Of a stretch of DNA of 64,000 nt, positions 50,743 to 60,333 are shown one piece after another. The DNA comes from Taeniopygia guttata (taxonomy: Eukaryota; Chordata; Aves; Passeriformes; Estrildidae). The notes beneath the pieces were generated by a model. It searched no databases. It was not told the DNA's origin and worked only from the letters and a program-made list of their open reading frames with translations. Both the position numbers and the translations under genes were made by a program. Position 1 is the first letter of the stretch, and every line of letters begins with the position of its first letter. The stretch is from NCBI RefSeq assembly GCF_048771995.1, contig NC_133037.1, forward strand, positions 563,001 to 627,000. Reading direction: 5' to 3'.

Positions 50743-52961
50743 TTTTCAGCTAACAAAATAAATACCATGGCCAGAGGACGGTGCAGGCGGGGGATGTGAT
50801 GGATGACAGCTTTACCCAGAGTGTAACTGTCACCTGCATCTGAACACAGGTCTGGACTGGCTTGTGTTAGCCCTGATCAGTGAACTCAGTGACAAATAGA
50901 ATTTGGTGTATGGGTTTGGGACCAAAATTGGACAAAATTCTGTGCATTGCTGATATTTCCACGTTTTGTCTCCAAAGCCTGTTTGTTTCCTTTGGTGCAG
51001 ATTACAATATTGATTGTGTATTTTTCTGGAAATCAGCACACCAGCTGATGAGCATGGAGGAATTCGATATCGGACTTGAGAATTTATTCATGTGCACATT
51101 TAAGAAAGACACAGAAAAGTTGTGATTTACTGTGCCCTTATATGTTCCCAAGCCTGATTTCACACCCAGCATTCATCAGCTCTGTGTTGAAGCACAGGCA
51201 TGCCTTTGCCATGAAGATGTGTCCATGGCACTGCTCACCTCTGTGGTTTTAGGAGATTTACCAGAGTTAGGCTTCCTGCAGGCTGAGTGCAGGAGATGAG
51301 GACTAGGAGGAAATTCTGGGATAACGAGAAATTCCCATGCAAGAGCAGCCAGGTGCCAGTCCTGCCTCTCCAGCCTGCAGTGCCTGCTGTGGGCTGCAGC
51401 CTGCACGAGTTCAGGGGCAGCTGCAGCTCCATCTGCAAAGCTGTGGCCTGGGCTTGACATTTTGCCAGACCTCTTCTGTCCTGGGGACCATAAAGTTGTG
51501 ATTCCAGATAGCTGTTGGAAAAACAGCTATTTCAGATCCAGCAGTAAACAAAATGCAATTAAATTTAGCTTTATTTAGTGTTTGTGTTTTTGATTATCCC
51601 AAAGCATGTATTTTAAAATAAAAATGTTTCCAGCTCTATGGCATCCCTGAACATTTAAAGCTGGAAGAAGTAGGGGATGACTCAGAAAGCCCTTTGATTC
51701 TCACAGGATTCTTTGCTTCAGAATCACGTGTGTTTGGATTTTAGTCGTGGAGCAGCTGCAGCTTTGCCTGAATAAGGACTGACCACCTCTGGCTGTTGGG
51801 GGGCCAGTGCCCAGCCCCCTGGGATCACCTGGGGAAGGGCACCAGGAGCTGGTGTTACCCTGATCGGTGCCACATTTCAGCCCCAGGTGTGCAGTCCTCA
51901 CTGAGCTGCTCCTGCAGAGCGTGTCAGAGCGTGTGGCCGTGGGAGCAGCGTGGCATTGGCATGGGCACAAACAGGGTCAGCCCTGGCACAGCTCTGGCCC
52001 AGCTGAGCGCCTGTGACTCGTCGCTGCCATCAGAAACACTTCAGAGCTGCACAGCACTTCTGGGGCTGCTCAGCTGCCACGGCTGGGGCTGCTCAAGGCT
52101 CTGGGCTCTTTCCTGGCAGCTCAGGTCTGTTCTGGAGGGGAGCTGGGGCTGTGCAGCCCTGAGTGACGCCTCACCCAAGGCCAGGGAGGGGCAGTGGCTG
52201 CTCTGCCTCGCCTCAGGCACCGTCTCACAGGTGCTGCCGCCACCCCTGGGTCCCCAGGGACATCCCTCAGTACCTGCAAATGCTCAAGGAGCTGAGCAGA
52301 AGCCAAGGGCAAACCTTTCCTTGCCTCCACTGGAGCCAGGATTTATCCCCAGTCACCTCCTCCCTGAGAGCTCTCCCAAAACCAGCAGAACAACAAAAAA
52401 GCATTGCACATGGTGAGCTGCAGCAGTTCCCACAGCACTTTTATTGCCTGAACGAGGAAGAACGTGAACCCTAGAGGGAAGAACGTGCCAAAGTATTTAA
52501 CATTTCTTCATCTTGCATGGAGCTAAAACTTCCCAAAAAATCTTTAAAAATAGCTGCAGGGATGTTTGTTCAGGGCCTAAGGCTGGGCTGAGGAGGATGT
52601 GAGATATGACCTGGAAGTGGGGAGCAAAGGGTGGTGGTGCTGGAGGTCTTCGGGGCTACTGGACTGAGGGGTGGACTGGGAGGGTTCCATGCTCTTCTCA
52701 CATCCCACCTGCACTTCCAGGTTCTGATCCCTTGTAGGGATAATGGGACAACCATTGAACCGTGCTGATGAGCTGTGACAAATGGTGTCGCTCATAGCTA
52801 CTGCTCCTTCTTTTATAGAATACTCTAGAATCTTCCTCCTGAAAGAAAAGGGAAGCTCTTGGTGGGTGTGTTAACTGCCAAGTGACCTGAGCCTGAGCCT
52901 GCTCCTTGGACAAGGCCGGCTGGCATCCGCGGGTGACCTTCCCTGGGCGCCCTGCGACGGC

Positions 52962-53275
52962 AGGGCAGGGCAGGGCACAGGGCAGGGATGGGCAGGGCAG
53001 GGTAAGGCAGGGCAGGCAGGGCAGAGCAGGCAGGGTAGGCAGGGCAGGGCAGGGATGGGCAGGGATGGGCAGGGCAGGGCAGGGATGGGCAGGGCAGGGA
53101 AAGCAGGGCAGGGAAAGCAGGGCAGGGCAGGGCACAGGGCGGGCAGGGCAGGAAAAGCAGGGCAGGGCAGGGCAGAGCAGGCAGGGTAGGCAGGGCAGGG
53201 CAGGGAAAACAGGGCAGGGCACAGGGCGGGGCAGGGATGAGCAGGGCAGGGCAGGGCAGGGATGGGCAGGGCAGG
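52962..53275. repeat. GGGCA pentanucleotide-based array upstream of OXTR
   Basis: About 310 bp of GGGCA/GGCAG units with GGGATGGGCA and GGGAAAGCA variants. It is strongly purine-skewed (G-rich) on the + strand and leads directly into the OXTR CpG-rich region. Confidence 0.93.
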
Positions 53276-53411
53276 GCTGCGCTGGGGCGAGCCCGGTGCG
53301 TGCCCCCGCCCTCCGCCGTGTGCCCGGAGCCGCCGGGGGCTTCGGGCTCGGGCTGCGGCCCCCGCCCATCACCGCAGCCTCGCTCCGCCGCTCCCCCTCG
53401 CGGCACCGCTC

Positions 53412-53810
53412 CGGGAACCGGGACTGCCGGGAGGAGAGGGGCTGCGGGGAACCGGGAGTGCCCGAGAGGGGCTGCGGGGAACCGGGACTGCCGGGAGGAG
53501 AGGGGCTGCGGGGAACCGGGAGTGCCCGAGAGGGGCTGCGGGGAACCGGGAGTGCCCGAGAGGGGCTGCGGGGAACCGGGAGTGCCCGAGAGGGGCTGCG
53601 GGAACCGGGAGTGCCTGAGAGGAGAGGGGCTGCGGGGAACGGGGACTGCCCGAGAGGGGCTGCGGGGAACCGGGAGTGCCCGGGGGAGCGGGGCTGCGGG
53701 GAACCGGGGCTGCCGAGGGGAGAGGGGCTGCGGGGAACGGGGGCTGCCCGAGAAGGGCTGCGGGGCACCGGGACTGCCCGGGGGAGCGGGGCAGTGGGGA
53801 ACCGGGGCCG
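53412..53810. repeat. 30-bp CpG-rich minisatellite upstream of OXTR
   Basis: About 12 copies of a unit starting GGGGCTGCGGGGAACCGGGA and ending TGCCCGAGA, with 34-37-bp variants. A 30-bp unit keeps frames open, so it gives false ORFs on both strands (GCGEPGVPER repeats). Confidence 0.95.
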
Positions 53811-54194
53811 CCGGCGGGGTGCGCGGACGGCCGCGCTCCGGGGAGGGCGCGGGGAAGATGCTGAGGCGGGTCCGGGTGCGGGGCCAGAGGCCGCGGGCGG
53901 GCCCCGAGGGGCCGGGCCGGGACCCGCCTCTGCCCGCCGCCCCCGCCGCTCGCCCGCCCCGCGCCGGGGCAGCACCGGCGGAGACGCGGAGTGACCGGAG
54001 AGGGGACGGGGAGGAGCGGCGGGAGCCGCCACCCGGGCACGGGGACAGGCACGGGCGGGCAGAGAGAGCGGCACGGCCGGGACGGAGCGCCGGGGCACAC
54101 AGAGCCGGGCAGCCGTGGAACACCGGGAACCGAGGAGACGCGGAGAGAGAGCGGCGGGGACACCGCTACCGCACAGGAACGCGCCGGGAGAGGC

Positions 54195-54262
54195 TCTGCC
54201 CACTCTCTGCCCACTCTCTGCCCACTCTCTGCCCACTCTCTGCCCACTCTCTGCCCTCCCCC
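54195..54262. repeat. 11-bp tandem repeat CTCTGCCCACT
   Basis: Six copies of CTCTGCCCACT, forming a pyrimidine-rich run immediately before the putative 3' splice site at 54270. It may serve as the polypyrimidine tract of that acceptor. Confidence 0.95.
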
Positions 54263-54275
54263 TGCCCCAGGCTCG

Positions 54276-54422
54276 ATGCGGGCCGGCGCTGGCCATGGAG
54301 AAGCTGTACCTGGCGGGGAGCAGCACCTGGATCATCAACAGCTCCCTGGGGAACGGCAGCCTCCGCCTGGGGAACCTGAGCGCCGGCAGGAACAGCACCG
54401 CCGACCCCCTGAAGAGGAATGA
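54276..54422 (+). other. Upstream ORF overlapping the OXTR start
   Basis: An ATG 19 bases before the OXTR ATG opens a 48-codon frame that overlaps the receptor reading frame and stops at TGA 54420-54422. Its context is weak (T at -3, C at +4), whereas the OXTR ATG is strong (G at -3, G at +4). It could damp translation by leaky scanning. It matters only if the mRNA leader includes it. Confidence 0.4.
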
Positions 54423-55225
54423 GGACATGGCCAAGGTGGAGGTGACAGTCCTGTGCCTCATCCTGTTCCTCGCCCTGACCGGCAACCTGTGCGTGCTCCT
54501 GGCCATCCACACCACCCGCCACAAGCATTCCCGCATGTACTTCTTCATGAAGCACCTGAGCATCGCCGACCTGGTCGTGGCCATCTTCCAGGTGCTGCCC
54601 CAGCTCATCTGGGACATCACCTTCAGGTTCTACGGGCCAGACTTCCTCTGCCGCTTGATCAAGTACTTGCAGGTGGTGGGAATGTTCGCTTCCACCTACA
54701 TGCTCCTGCTGATGTCCCTGGACCGGTGCTGGGCCATCTGTCAGCCGCTGAGGTCCCTGCACAGGAGAGCTGACCGGGTCTCTGTCCTCCTCACCTGGCT
54801 GCTCTGCCTGCTGGTCAGCATCCCTCAGATCCACATATTTTCTCTAAGGGATGTGGGCAATGGGGTTTATGACTGTTGGGCAGATTTCATCCAGCCCTGG
54901 GGACCGAAAGCCTATGTTACCTGGATCACCCTCATGGTCTATATCATCCCTGTGTTGATGCTGAGCATCTGCTACGGCTTAATCAGCTTCAAAATCTGGC
55001 AGAACGTGAAGCTGAAGACGGCTCACGGGCCCAGCGTGGGTCTGGGCTCGGGCTCCCGCGGCGGGATGGTGTTTGCCAGGGTCAGCAGCACCAGGCTCAT
55101 CTCCAAAGCCAAGATTCGGACAGTCAAAATGACCTTTATCATCGTGCTGGCGTTCATAGTGTGCTGGACTCCCTTCTTCTTCGTGCAGATGTGGTCTGTG
55201 TGGGACACCAACGCCCCGCAGGAAG
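54295..55225 (+). CDS. OXTR: OXTR coding exon 1 (N-terminus to TM6)
   Basis: It encodes residues 1-310: the glycosylated N-terminus, TM1-TM6 and the third intracellular loop, shorter and less Ala-rich than human. It ends one base into the Ala codon before TM7, at donor GTACCG (55226). The frame stays open for 488 bases into the intron. Confidence 0.97.
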
Positions 55226-57134
55226 GTACCGCTCCCCTCCCTCACCCTCTGGGCTCGGAGGGCTCCGCTCAGCCCCCGGGGACACCCGCGGGGAAAGTGC
55301 TCCGGGCTGGCTTTGGGGGGGGAGGAGAGAGTCCCGAGCATGGAGAAAGCCCCGACAGGCAGCAGCGGCCGAGCTGCAGCTTGCCCGGGCCAAGGGCTAC
55401 TGGCAAATTGTGGGCCACTGCGGCTCTGGGGTCGGGCAGTGCAGATGGGGGTGGCTGTCCCGGGGTGGCCACTGTCCCTGCATGGTGGCTGTCCCTGGGT
55501 GCTGCTCTGGGGTCCCTGGAGACTCGCTTCCCACCCTGGGTGCTGGGACATGCTGTGGGCTGTGTGGGAGCTCAGAGAAAGCTGCACAGCCTGAATTCCT
55601 TTCCTTTGCATCGTTTCTTCCTCACTGACTTTTTGCTTTCTGCTCTTGTCCTCTTCTCCCTCTCCTCCTGCTCCATCCACCCCGGTGCTATGCTGCTGTT
55701 ATTTTATCTCTGACTGGGGCACGGTTCCCGTAGAAAACCCCTGCCTTATGAGCAAAACCTTTTCCTAAAGATGTGGTGTCAGGGTTTTGCCATTTTTTGT
55801 ACTTGGGCTGGCTGCTCCTGTCGTGGCTGAAGTTGCAGCTAGAACAAAACGTGTCACCTCCCTGGTCTGACACGGCCGGATCTGTGCAGATCTGTGCTGT
55901 CCCAGGCAGACGGGAGAACCACCTGGGAGACCTTCAGCAGCAACTCTTCAGCCTTTGTGGGGCGGGAGAAAGGGCAGCAAGTGCGCCCAGGGATGAGAGC
56001 GCCCCAGGCTCAGCGGAGCGCCGGGTCCGGGGTGCCAAGGGCCGGCAGGAGCCGCTCCCCGCAGCCCTGTGCCCCTGGGCTGCCCAGGGAGCCGGCCAGC
56101 CGTGCTCTGCCTCTCCCGCTCCTCTCTGCTCCATTTATTTCAGAAGTGGAATGTGGCTCTTGCACCTCCCTGGGTGCTCCAGGGGTTTTCCACCTGAGTC
56201 AGGCTGGTCAAAACTTCCAGTTCCTAGATGGGCCCTGGGGTGAAGCAGTGGCTTTCTCTCGTGCTGTATTTTAATCCTGCAATCTTGAGGGCTGCCCCTC
56301 CCTTCCCAACACACAACCCTCGGCAGCACTCAAATCTCTGCTGCTTTGCTGACCCTTGGACGGGATTTGTCCATCTCAATCCTTCTGGCTGCACAGGAAA
56401 CCTTTCCCTTGCTCACCGTGTGCAGTAAGCCTTGCAGCACTTTCCCCTTTCCCTTTCCCTTTCCCTTTCCCTTTCCCTTTCCCTTTCCCTTTCCCTTTCC
56501 CTTTCCCTTTCCCTTTCCCTTTCCCTTTCCCTTTCCCTTTCCCTTTCCCTTTCCCTTTCCCTTTCCCTTTCCCTTTCCTTTCCCTCTTTGCTGTAAGGTG
56601 TGGAGGGATCTCCAGCCCCGCTCCTCCATCACGTTCGTGTCCCCGGGCCGCCCGTGGCTGCGGCACAGGGTGGGAGCTGTGCCAGGGCTCTTGCCGGAGG
56701 CTCTCATGGCATGGGCAGAAAAGCCTGGGGTGGGTACAAGTGCTGGAGACTCCAGGCCTTCCCTGCAGCCTCTCCTCCTCCTTGCTGGCTGCCCCTGCAG
56801 CAGCTCCTTCCCCGGGCTGTTCTGCGGGGAGGGGTGTCGGGCAGCCGGGGCCGTGTGCCGTGCCCTGACACCGCCGTGCCTCTGTCCCGCAGCCTCCCCC
56901 TTCATCATCGCCATGCTCCTGGCCAGCCTCAACAGCTGCTGCAACCCCTGGATCTACATGCTCTACACCGGGCACCTCTTCCACGACCTGATGCGCCGCC
57001 TCCTCTGCTGCTCCACGCGCTACCTGAAGTCGCGGCCGGCGTGTGAGCTGAGCAAGAAGAGCAACTCCTCGTCCTTCGTCCTCAGCTGCCGGGGCACGAG
57101 CCAGAGGAGCTTCGTGCAGCCGCCCGCGACGTGA
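54295..57134 (+). CDS. OXTR: Oxytocin (mesotocin) receptor, complete, 2 coding exons
   Basis: A class A GPCR at the plasma membrane. It binds oxytocin-family nonapeptides (mesotocin in birds) and couples mainly to Gq and phospholipase C. Exons 54295-55225 and 56893-57134 give 390 aa; human is 389. Seen: four N-glycosylation sequons (N15, N20, N27, N33), GN in TM1 (N64), D92 in TM2, the C119-C194 disulfide pair, the DRC motif (D143-R144-C145) that replaces DRY in this family, CWTPFF in TM6, NPWIY in TM7 and a Ser-rich tail (KKSNSSSFVLS). The single coding intron lies after TM6, exactly where the family has it. HIFSLRDV and QPWGPKAY separate it from vasopressin receptors. The start ATG has a strong context and aligns with other avian starts (MEKLY). 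It is convergent with CAV3, as in human. Confidence 0.97.
55226..56892 (+). other. OXTR: OXTR intron between TM6 and TM7
   Basis: 1.67 kb, far shorter than the roughly 12 kb intron in human. It contains the CCCTTT hexamer array at 56442-56583. Nothing else is recognised. Confidence 0.9.
56442..56583. repeat. CCCTTT hexanucleotide microsatellite
   Basis: About 23 nearly perfect CCCTTT units, a 142-bp pure pyrimidine tract on the transcribed-sense strand inside the OXTR intron. It gives a PFPFPF-type false ORF on + and a KGKGKG one on -. Confidence 0.97.
56893..57134 (+). CDS. OXTR: OXTR coding exon 2 (TM7 and C-tail)
   Basis: It encodes SPFIIAMLLASLNSCCNPWI then YMLYTGHLFHDLMRRLLCC, with TM7, helix 8 and CC palmitoylation candidates. 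It ends QRSFVQPPAT with TGA at 57132-57134. Acceptor CCCGCAG ends at 56892. Confidence 0.97.
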
Positions 57135-57595
57135 GGCGGGCCGGGACCTGGTGCCTCTGCCGTGCTGCTCCGGCGCTTCCCCGCGGGCGGCGGGACCGGA
57201 CACGGAGGGGTCTATAAATAGTGTATATATGGCCGAGAGCATGTACAGAGGGCCTTATTTAACGGGACGGGAGCGGGGCAGGAATTCTGTGTCCAAGCTT
57301 CAGGGCTGCCTGGGATTAGACAGCAGGAACCCGTTCCTGAGCCCCAAACCCTGACTTCAGTGGCTTTGGATGCCACCGGGAGGGACAAATGATGCGGTGC
57401 TGCAGGGCAGGTGGGACGGAAAGGGCTGCGGCAGCACCGGGACATGAGTGTCACCCCTGGTACGCGGCTGGGCACTGTCCCACCTCCTCCACAGCAGGAC
57501 CCTGCAGGATGGCAGTGCCTGGCATCCCGCTCTCAGCTCAGGAGCGTCGCTTCTCTTGCAGCCGGTGGGGCAGAGGCAGCGCCGTCCCTGCAGCC

Positions 57596-57868
57596 CTGCA
57601 GCTCTGCAGCTCTGCACCATGCCAGCCTGCACCATGCAGCCCTGCACCATGCCTGTCCTCCAGTCCTGCAGCCCTGCACCATACCAGCTTGCACCAGGCC
57701 AGCCTGCACCGTGCCAGCCTGCACCGTGCCTGCCCTGCACCATGCCAGGATGCACCATGCAGCCCTGCACCGTGCCAGGCTGCACCGTGCCAGGCTGCAC
57801 CGTGCCAGGATGCACCATGCAGCCCTGCACCATGCCTGGCTGCACCATGCCAGGCTGCACCGTGCTGC
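57596..57868. repeat. 15-bp minisatellite, CTGCACCATGCCAGC type
   Basis: About 17 units of CTGCACCATGCCAGC with CGTGCC, CATGCAGCC and GGATG variants. The unit is a multiple of three, so all frames stay open on both strands. Confidence 0.93.
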
Positions 57869-58628
57869 CCTGCCCCGGCAGCGGGATCTGCCCCGGGGGC
57901 ACAGAGCTGCCTGGGACCGGGCACTGCAGGGCACACAGCTGGGGCTCTCAAAGGATGATGTAATTTGGCCTTTCACGATGGGAATGAACATGAAAAATGC
58001 ATTTAAATGTGTCCTTTATTTCTCCACTATCGCCAGCAGGTCCATTTGCACCTCTCCTGTCCTGACATTCCTCTGATTTTTTTGTGGAAGCTTCAAGTGA
58101 ACTCTCAGCACGTTTGCTGACTGATTGAAATCCTCAGGACGCCACAGAGCATTTTCTTCCCACATTCACCTTCCCTGTCCCCGAGAGCCACAGACTCCTG
58201 CACAAAACAGGGAAGGAGGTGTCTCCCTTTCTGGAGAGTCTGAGGAAGGAGAGCAGGGCTGAGGGTGTTACCGGGATGGAGGCACGGAGAAGGGAGAAGG
58301 GAGGGAGCTTTGGGGCACGCAGGGATTTGCCCTGCAGCCCTGGCTGCAGTTTCTGGAGGTGTCTGGGGCTCCTGCACCGGCCCCAGGCTGCGGCAGAGCG
58401 GGGCAGGGAGAGCAGCCGGGAGTGCCCCGGGTGGATGCGCTGCCAAAAGCTTTTCAGGAGGGTCAGACGGGACACAGAGGTGCTGACAGGTGTGCAGTGT
58501 GTGCCCCAGGGAGGGATGGGGTGGGGACATCAGCATTTCAGGGGTTTTTGGGTTCAGGCAGTGAACTACTAGAACAACAAAACAATTAGAAGTAGTGTAA
58601 GTCCATCATACAATTGATTTTAATTATT

Positions 58629-58634
58629 TTTATT
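58629..58634 (-). terminator. CAV3: Candidate poly(A) signal AATAAA, CAV3
   Basis: The + strand TTTATT is AATAAA on the minus strand, 1.36 kb past the CAV3 stop. Downstream on the minus strand comes a GT-rich TTGTTTTGTTGTTC. It is the best candidate for the CAV3 3' end. Confidence 0.45.
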
Positions 58635-58686
58635 CCCACAAAAATTGAAGTATTTTTTGAGACTTTCCCCCACCTCCCTATAATTA

Positions 58687-58692
58687 ATTAAA
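58687..58692 (+). terminator. OXTR: Candidate poly(A) signal ATTAAA, OXTR
   Basis: ATTAAA lies in TAATTAATTAAATATC, followed about 40 bases on by the GT-rich TGTTGTTGCTGG. It is the best + strand candidate after OXTR, in an AT-rich block that also carries a minus-strand signal. Confidence 0.4.
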
Positions 58693-59040
58693 TATCTTCT
58701 TTTTTAAAATCACTCCATCCCTCTTGGGCCCTGTTGTTGCTGGAGCTTGGGTACCACATTGCTATGGAATAACAGCAGTATACAATCCCAAGCCCTTGGA
58801 AGAGCTCCAGCAGGAAACCTGGCTCTTTCTCATCCTTGGCGTGGCACTAGAGGAGTCTTTGGCTCCAAGCCCTTGCTGGAAGCCAGGGGGAAGCGCACAT
58901 GGAGACAATTGAGAACAGCCTCTGCACAAGGAGACCTCCTGGGCCCTGGTTCAGCAAAGCACTTAAGGCTGGAGCCAAAAGAGCGTTCAAGGGCCTCAAA
59001 GTGAAAGTGCGGCTCTGGGGAAGAGGGACAGCAGCTGTTG

Positions 59041-59337
<297 letters not shown>

Positions 59338-59564
59338 TGCTGCCATCCCTCCGCAGGAGCTCCCGGGGCTTGGAGGGCAGAGGGGTCTCTGGCTGCTCCC
59401 TGGGCCACGAGGGGCTTCCCTCTCCTGAGGTTTCTGGCTTTGGGATGGAGTAAGGAGCAGCCTGGCCTGCTGTGCAGAGAGCATCCCTGAGGGGCAGCTC
59501 TGCTGTGGGTCCTGCAGCGGTGCTCAGCCCTGGGACCAGGGGTGTGCGGGTCCCTCACTGGATG

Positions 59565-59930
59565 GGGGTGTCTGTGTGTGGGTCCCTCACAGTTCAGGGG
59601 TGTCCATGTGTGAGTCCCTCACAGCTCAGGGGTGTCTGAGTTTGGATCCCTCACAGGACAGGGGTGTCCATGTGTGAGTCCCTCACAGGACAGGGGTGTC
59701 CATGTGCAGATCCCTCACAGGACAGGGGTGTCCGAGTTTGGATCCCTCACAGGACAGGGGTGTCCGAGTTTGGATCCCTCACAGGACAGGGGTGTCTGAG
59801 TTTGGATCCCTCACAGTTCAGGGGTGTCCTTGTGCAGATCCCTCACAGGACAGGGGTGTCTGAGTTTGGATCCCTCACAGGACAGGGGTGTCTGTGTGGG
59901 TCCCTCACAGTTCAGGGGTGTCCATGTGCC
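59565..59930. repeat. 32-bp minisatellite downstream of CAV3
   Basis: About 11 copies of a unit containing TCCCTCACAGGACAGGGGTG then TCCGAGTTTGGA or TCCATGTGTGAG. Some copies read CACAGTTCAGG. It ends about 60 bp from the CAV3 stop codon. Confidence 0.95.
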
Positions 59931-59991
59931 TCGGGGCAGGCAGCCTGCACAGAGGGGGTTGTGTGAGGGCTGTTGGGGCAGCTGCCAGCAC

Positions 59992-60333
59992 CTAAATCTC
60001 CTTCCGGACAGCAACTCGGATGTTGCTGCAGATCTTGGCGAGCGCCTCGAAGAGCGGGTCACAGAAGGTGTGGATGCAGAGGGAGTAGATCCGGCTGACA
60101 CACTGGATCTCGATCAGGTAGCTCTTGATGCAGGGCACCACTGCCCAGATGTGGCAGAAGGAGATGAGGGCGAAGAGGAAGCCCCAGATGACGGCCAGGG
60201 GGATGCCCAGGACGGCAGAGAGCAGCCGGTAGCACCAGTACTTGCTGACGGTGAAGGTGGTGTAGCTGGTTTTCCAGACGCCGTCGAAGCTGTAAGTTCC
60301 CACGGGCTCAGCTATCACATCCTCAAAATCCAC
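59992..60333 (-). CDS. CAV3: CAV3 exon 2 and stop
   Basis: It encodes [20 protein letters not shown] to AVRKEI with TAG (113 aa plus stop). It carries the scaffolding domain, the membrane hairpin and the C-terminal domain. The minus-strand acceptor is CTGCCAG. Confidence 0.97.
   Translation of the reverse strand: MDFEDVIAEPVGTYSFDGVWKTSYTTFTVSKYWCYRLLSAVLGIPLAVIWGFLFALISFCHIWAVVPCIKSYLIEIQCVSRIYSLCIHTFCDPLFEALAKICSNIRVAVRKEI

Larger units (their letters stand above)
45981..52961. other. Intergenic region between RAD18 and OXTR
   Basis: 7 kb with no recognised gene. It holds a CAGCTG-rich array (48089-48312), a T-rich stretch near 50652-50692 and a short GTT microsatellite near 50728-50742. 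Open frames up to 260 codons are GC-driven, often overlap on opposite strands, and show no domain. Confidence 0.7.
53276..54270 (+). promoter_or_regulatory. OXTR: CpG-rich OXTR promoter and 5' exon region (inferred)
   Basis: Very CpG-dense, TATA-less sequence ending at an AG acceptor (54269-54270) in CCCTGCCCCAG, 24 bases before the OXTR ATG. Mammalian OXTR has non-coding 5' exons, so a promoter and leader exon in this island are likely, but I cannot place them. Much of the island (53412-53810) is a 30-bp minisatellite. Confidence 0.55.
57135..58710 (+). other. OXTR: OXTR 3' UTR (inferred)
   Basis: From the stop codon to the first plausible + strand signal, ATTAAA at 58687. It includes a 15-bp minisatellite at 57596-57868. 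I see no canonical AATAAA on the + strand in this stretch, so the true end could differ. Confidence 0.4.

Noticed and set aside
52698-54620. 640-codon open frame on the minus strand, antisense to OXTR
   Set aside because: It is driven by the GGGCA and 30-bp arrays and the GC-rich OXTR exon. The protein is low-complexity Pro, Ser and Arg with no family signature.
56346-56892. Open frame leading into OXTR exon 2 with a long PFPFPF run
   Set aside because: This part is the CCCTTT microsatellite in the intron. Only 56893 onward matches the receptor.
57357-58076. Several Cys-, His- and Ala-rich frames after OXTR
   Set aside because: Products of a 15-bp minisatellite, whose unit is a multiple of three.
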